A DNA stretch of 64,000 bases, taken from positions 1,546,501 through 1,610,500 of the forward strand of contig JAXDDX010000010.1 in NCBI GenBank assembly GCA_034670405.1, given 5' to 3'. The notes beneath the pieces are model-generated. The model saw only the letters and a program-made list of their open reading frames with translations, had not been told where the DNA came from and did not search any database. This DNA comes from Hoplostethus atlanticus. Its lineage: Eukaryota > Chordata > Actinopteri > Trachichthyiformes > Trachichthyidae. Both the position numbers and the translations under genes were made by a program. How positions within the stretch are numbered: position 1 is the stretch's first letter; each line of letters starts with the position of its first letter. Of this stretch, positions 60,258 through 64,000 are shown piece after piece.

Positions 60258-60915
60258 GGTTAAACCCTGGTTACTATTTTGCCAAAGTCTAGATTCTAAT
60301 AATGTGCAACAGACCATTTTATTATTACTCAGACCAAATAACTTTCCTCACACATTGAAACATCATTGTTGGTGATATACCTAGCAGATATGCAAGGATA
60401 CAAAGCCACCCAAGCTAAAGCCACGCCAGACTCGCGGTCGTTCTGAGAAGGAACTTTGCACATTTCGAGGCGCGGAAAGTGAAAATAAAATCTTTATTTA
60501 AAGCAAAAGTGAAGCGGGATGTGGAGCTCATATGCAGGTATGGAGGGAGGGAGGTAAAGGAGTTCTTTGTAAGGGGGAAGACGTTAGTTTATGGAGGGGA
60601 GGAAGGAGGGATCCTGTTCAATTGGAGGCTGGCTGGGAGGAATGGGTTAAGTTGGTATGGACTGCGGCGGATGGGAATGGGAAGGTGCTGTATGTACATT
60701 TTGAAAAGGACAATTTGTGTTGGTGGGGAGGAAGGGGAATTGGACTAAGTTATGGTTGTTAAATGAACTGAAATGATGTACAATGGAAATGTAATGGTGT
60801 GAATTGAAAGGAAAAGGCTGCCCCAGCTTGCCAGGCTTCCAGGGGCATCTCCAGGAAGCTGGTACCGAATCCAGGAAAGAAGCAGTCCACTAACTCACCT
60901 CTCTCCTGGATCCAA

Positions 60916-62004
60916 TTAAGCCTCCCCCCGCCCTCCCAAACGCTCCATTGCAGCCAACCTAGCAGCCCGCGGAGAGCGAAAACCATGACGACTAATAAGT
61001 TTCTGTAGGTTTTCCCTCCAGTCAGGCATAGGCTCTGCATCCTGTTGGCCTTTGACTTGGCCAGGATGAGTTATTTTGGTTGGGTGGATGGGGTGGATGG
61101 ACTGGTGGACAGGTCCAGAACCAAATGCTTCAGAGCGCTGGGCAGTGGTGGGGAGTTTTACCTCTTTGCTCTTTTTAGCCATTTGATAGAGGCCCATGAG
61201 GTTCCAGCCATGAGGCCTCTGGGCTGGAGGATGAGGCCTCTGGGCTGGAGGATGAGGCCTCAGGGCTGGAGGATGAGGCCTCTGGGCTGCAGGATGAGGC
61301 CTCTGGGCTGGAGGATGAGGCCTCTGGGCTGCAGGATGCGGCCTCTGGGCTGGAGGATGAGGCCTCTGGGCTGGAGGATGAGGCCTCTGGGCTGCAGGAT
61401 GAGGCCTCTGGGCTGCAGGATGAGGCCTCTGGGCTGGAGGATGAGGCCTCTGGGCTGCAGGATGAGGCCTCTGGGCTGCAGGATGAGGCCTCTGGGCTGA
61501 AGGATGAGGCCTCTGGGCTGGAGGATGAGGCCTCTGGGCTAGAGGATGAGGCCTCTGGGCTGGAGGATGAGGCCTCTGGGCTGGAGGATTTCTTCTTGTT
61601 TTCCTCCTCTGAGGTTCCAGCCAAATGGTGCCTTTGCTTGCTCCTGGGCTGGAGGATGAGGCGTCTGGGCTGGAGGATGAGGCGTCTGGGCTGGAGGATG
61701 AGGCCTCTGGGCTGGAGGATGAGGCCTCTGGGCTGGAGGATGAGGCCTCTGGGCTGGAGGATGAGGCCTCTGGGCTGAAGGATGAGGCCTCTGGGCTGGA
61801 GGATGAGGCCTCTGGGCTGGAGGATTTCTTCTCGTCATCCTCCTCCTCCTCCTTTTCTGGTGGGGTGCTGGGGGCTTTGGGCTCATGTTTAAAGACCCTT
61901 GCTCTCCAGCTACGAATAATGGAGTTTGGGATGAATCCATCCGGAGCGAAAGGCCATTTCAGGAGTTGAGTTTGAAACTTGTCCTGATCTTCTACCCTTT
62001 CCAT
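60916..62004 (-). CDS. Unrecognised repeat-rich ORF, unit 3 (longer repeat block)
   Basis: A 362-codon frame with the same head, link and tail as the other units. It has more 7-residue PAQRPHP-type repeats and a few substitutions (YIPNSII to FIPNSII, QEKF to QDKF, LPTIAQ to LPTTAQ, and a changed acidic stretch after PPEKEE). None breaks the frame, although neighbouring ncaph and hmbs copies in this unit are disabled. Confidence 0.5.
   Translation of the reverse strand: MERVEDQDKFQTQLLKWPFAPDGFIPNSIIRSWRARVFKHEPKAPSTPPEKEEEEDDEKKSSSPEASSSSPEASSFSPEASSSSPEASSSSPEASSSSPEASSSSPDASSSSPDASSSSPGASKGTIWLEPQRRKTRRNPPAQRPHPPAQRPHPLAQRPHPPAQRPHPSAQRPHPAAQRPHPAAQRPHPPAQRPHPAAQRPHPAAQRPHPPAQRPHPPAQRPHPAAQRPHPPAQRPHPAAQRPHPPALRPHPPAQRPHPPAQRPHGWNLMGLYQMAKKSKEVKLPTTAQRSEAFGSGPVHQSIHPIHPTKITHPGQVKGQQDAEPMPDWRENLQKLISRHGFRSPRAARLAAMERLGGRGEA
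61211..61830. repeat. 21-bp minisatellite, two blocks, unit 3
   Basis: Same repeat as in units 1 and 2 with more copies in the ORF-distal block and changed variant order. All length changes are multiples of 21 or keep the frame. Confidence 0.95.
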
Positions 62005-62083
62005 TGTCTCAGGCTCCAGACTCACTTCTTTACCTTCTCCGTCTTTTATATTTTACCAACTACCAGATAGCTAGATAGATAGC

Positions 62084-62118
<35 letters not shown>

Positions 62119-62296
62119 CCTACCAAAGTGACAAAGCTCCTTTTACGTTTTGTTTTAACTCACAAGGTTTACCTCTCTCACCTGATCTTTCCTGTCTCTC
62201 TCTACTGACTGTCAAGTACAGGCAAAATGTGTTACATCTCTCTATGACATCATAGAGGCTTGACAACTTGCTAAAATCTCCTTGGAATCCACGGGC

Positions 62297-62490
62297 CTTA
62301 ACGTCATGACATCAACCTGACTTACGTAGATCCACGGGCAGAAAAAAACGAGAGGGCGTGTCTTAACGTCATGACGCTAACCGGTCTTACGTAAACCGTT
62401 CAGGAAGGAAAACTTCAGCTTGATGTGATGTCACCTCCCAATTTACAGCGATCAGAAATAAAGCCACGTCGGATTTTAACACATTTCAAG
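62297..62490 (+). promoter_or_regulatory. ncaph: Bidirectional promoter candidate and probable ncaph exon 1, unit 3
   Basis: The 32-bp repeats are at 62297-62328 and 62362-62393. The exon ends at 62490, here with donor GTAAGT rather than GTACGT. No ncaph exon 2 follows within the window, since the array ends at 62639. Confidence 0.45.
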
Positions 62491-62639
62491 GTAAGTTTAA
62501 CATCTTGTCGACCGAGAAAGCCTCGCAGCGAGTTTGCAGTGCTCCTGAGCAATACTACTACGCAGCTGTTTCACGTAGTCGGCGAAATAATGATAACGTT
62601 AGCTAATGCTAGCCTCTCATTTTAAGATACATGTACCCT

Positions 62640-64000
62640 CCCAGATAGCAATGAGACTCGGGCCAGCGCCCACTTCACTGACGGCACAATCGGCTGAGTG
62701 TCAGATTCCGCTGCTGTCAGCTGAGCCAGAGCCGCGCCGACTCCGGCAGCGGAGGGCTTGGGTGAATACTGGTTTATTGTCACGGAAAGAGTCTGGCCCG
62801 ACTGTAGCTTGCCGGATATGGCCCAGATCATGATGTCTGAATTTGGACCAACTCTGGTCAATATTCGGCAGATGACTATATTTCATTGCCTAGCAACACT
62901 ATGAAACGTATCTGGTTGAGTAGAGGGCTCGAGCTTCAGTTTTCACTTTTCACTTTCACGAAATGTTGTATTTTTTATTAGTAATTCCAGGTGAGTAACG
63001 TCACCATCATAGGTTTGTGTAGTTTAACTAACAAAATTGCAATTTATGCTGTTGATTTTACTGTTAAAAAATCTTTTAAAAGTAAATCTGGTAGAAGCGA
63101 CCGCTAACGTTACAGCTAAGATAAACTAACATTAGCACGCTAGCGCGACTAGCTAACGGGTATCAGTTAATCTGATATTTACACTCTTAAAGATTAACTA
63201 AGTCTAACGTGACTTTAGTTTGAGTCCTTTGCATCCACTTTTTGAGAGAATATGTATTTTAAGTCATGTGTGTAGCTTCAAAGGGGTCTCTGAATGGAGA
63301 AATGCATTTAAGCTAGTTTTTAGAAAGATCATTTTCAGTTGTTTCTGTTAGCCGCCAAAGACACAGAATAAATCTGAAAAAAACGAGAATTATAATTTGG
63401 TGCTGTAAAACTTTATTTTGAACCTTTTTTAAAGAGATTTTCTCATATTTGTGGTTGCTATACGGTACTCCGACCAGCAGGTGGCTATCATGGTGTGCGG
63501 ACTCTACTTGTGCATTACTGTTAAGTTTGTTCATCTCTAGTGGGTGTATGGGTCTATCTGTCTGTCTAGTCTCTCACTCTGTTTCCTTCCCTTGACTCTT
63601 TCTCTTTGTGTGAAGGCAGTGGATGAGGATATCGAGAAATACATTAAGAGATGGAGGAAGGAAGGCAAGAGAGGAAAGACCAGTGAGAAGAAGATAATTA
63701 ATTATTTAATTATTATATAGACATATATATATATATATGTGTGTATATATTCAATATTCTTGCAATTGTTTATAATAAATATTAGAATGGTGCAATTCAG
63801 TGTTTGCTGTCAATCAGTACCACAACTTTTCATTATCAAATATTTGGGCTTTTTGGGCTTTATACAATATATTGTTGTATGAATGTAAATGTTTGTTAAA
63901 CTGTTGTATATTTTAGAAAATTTAGACAATTAGTTATTTTAGACTATTTACAGGGAATTAAAGAATTCAGTGAGGATGGAAAGGGAATAGTATATAATCT
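62640..64000. other. Right flank of the array, no recognised gene
   Basis: Sequence not shared with units 1 and 2 begins at 62640. 62640-62880 is G/C-richer and resembles a dispersed fish repeat (GGCC-rich, with GGCCCGACTGTAGC). A short basic frame at 63620-63720 (DEDIEKYIKRWRKEGKRG, to TAG 63718-63720) follows an AG and precedes AATAAA at 63774-63779. It may be a last exon, but I do not recognise it. (TA)n lies at 63720-63740. Confidence 0.4.

Larger units (their letters stand above)
32275..62639 (+). repeat. Tandem array of three ~10-kb units of ncaph/hmbs fragments
   Basis: Units start at about 32275, 42243 and 52303 and read in the same direction. They differ by scattered substitutions and small indels. 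The third unit ends at 62639, where its sequence departs from the position equivalent to 41203 in unit 1, so it lacks the last 1040 bp of the unit. Each unit contains ncaph exons 2-5, the hmbs 3' exons and 3' UTR, a 172-bp MITE, a minus-strand repeat ORF, a promoter-like segment and a probable ncaph exon 1. Confidence 0.95.

Overview
The window is teleost fish nuclear DNA. It has spliced vertebrate genes (trpm7, a selenoprotein W family gene, bcl2l10, and fragments of ncaph and hmbs), many (CA)n microsatellites, and typical fish mobile elements (L2 LINEs, Tc1, hAT, piggyBac, a gamma-like endogenous retrovirus). I cannot name the species.

Layout. 1-2860: the last five exons and 3' UTR of trpm7 (+), coding the alpha-kinase domain. 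3267-17119: an endogenous retrovirus with a 5-bp target duplication (GAGAC), near-identical LTRs and an 18-nt match to the 3' end of tRNA-Ser(CGA) as primer site. Its gag, pro, pol and env are broken, and pol has lost most of RT and RNase H in an in-frame deletion. A piggyBac element (4180-7749) sits in its leader and a 5'-truncated L2 LINE (14965-16798) sits in its 3' LTR. 18337-19687: a decayed hAT element. 19844-22475: a selenoprotein W family gene with an in-frame Sec UGA in a CSGU motif and a SECIS-like hairpin in the 3' UTR. 25856-28246: bcl2l10 (-), two exons.

32275-62639 is a head-to-tail array of three roughly 10-kb units at about 98-99% identity. Each unit joins ncaph exons 2-5 to the 3' half of hmbs, then carries a minus-strand ORF built on a 21-bp minisatellite, then a promoter-like segment and a probable ncaph first exon that leads into the next unit. 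Both outer ends of the array lie in ncaph intron 1, while the ncaph/hmbs junction lies inside each unit. That circular permutation suggests insertion of a circular or rolling intermediate rather than a simple local tandem duplication. The ncaph and hmbs fragments carry different lesions in each unit. The minus-strand ORF is open in all three. 62640-64000 is single-copy sequence with no recognised gene.

The host genes here do not form a pathway. The main interest is the translocated gene-fragment array with its preserved novel ORF, the nested young but defective retrovirus, and the selenoprotein gene that an ordinary ORF search would split at UGA.
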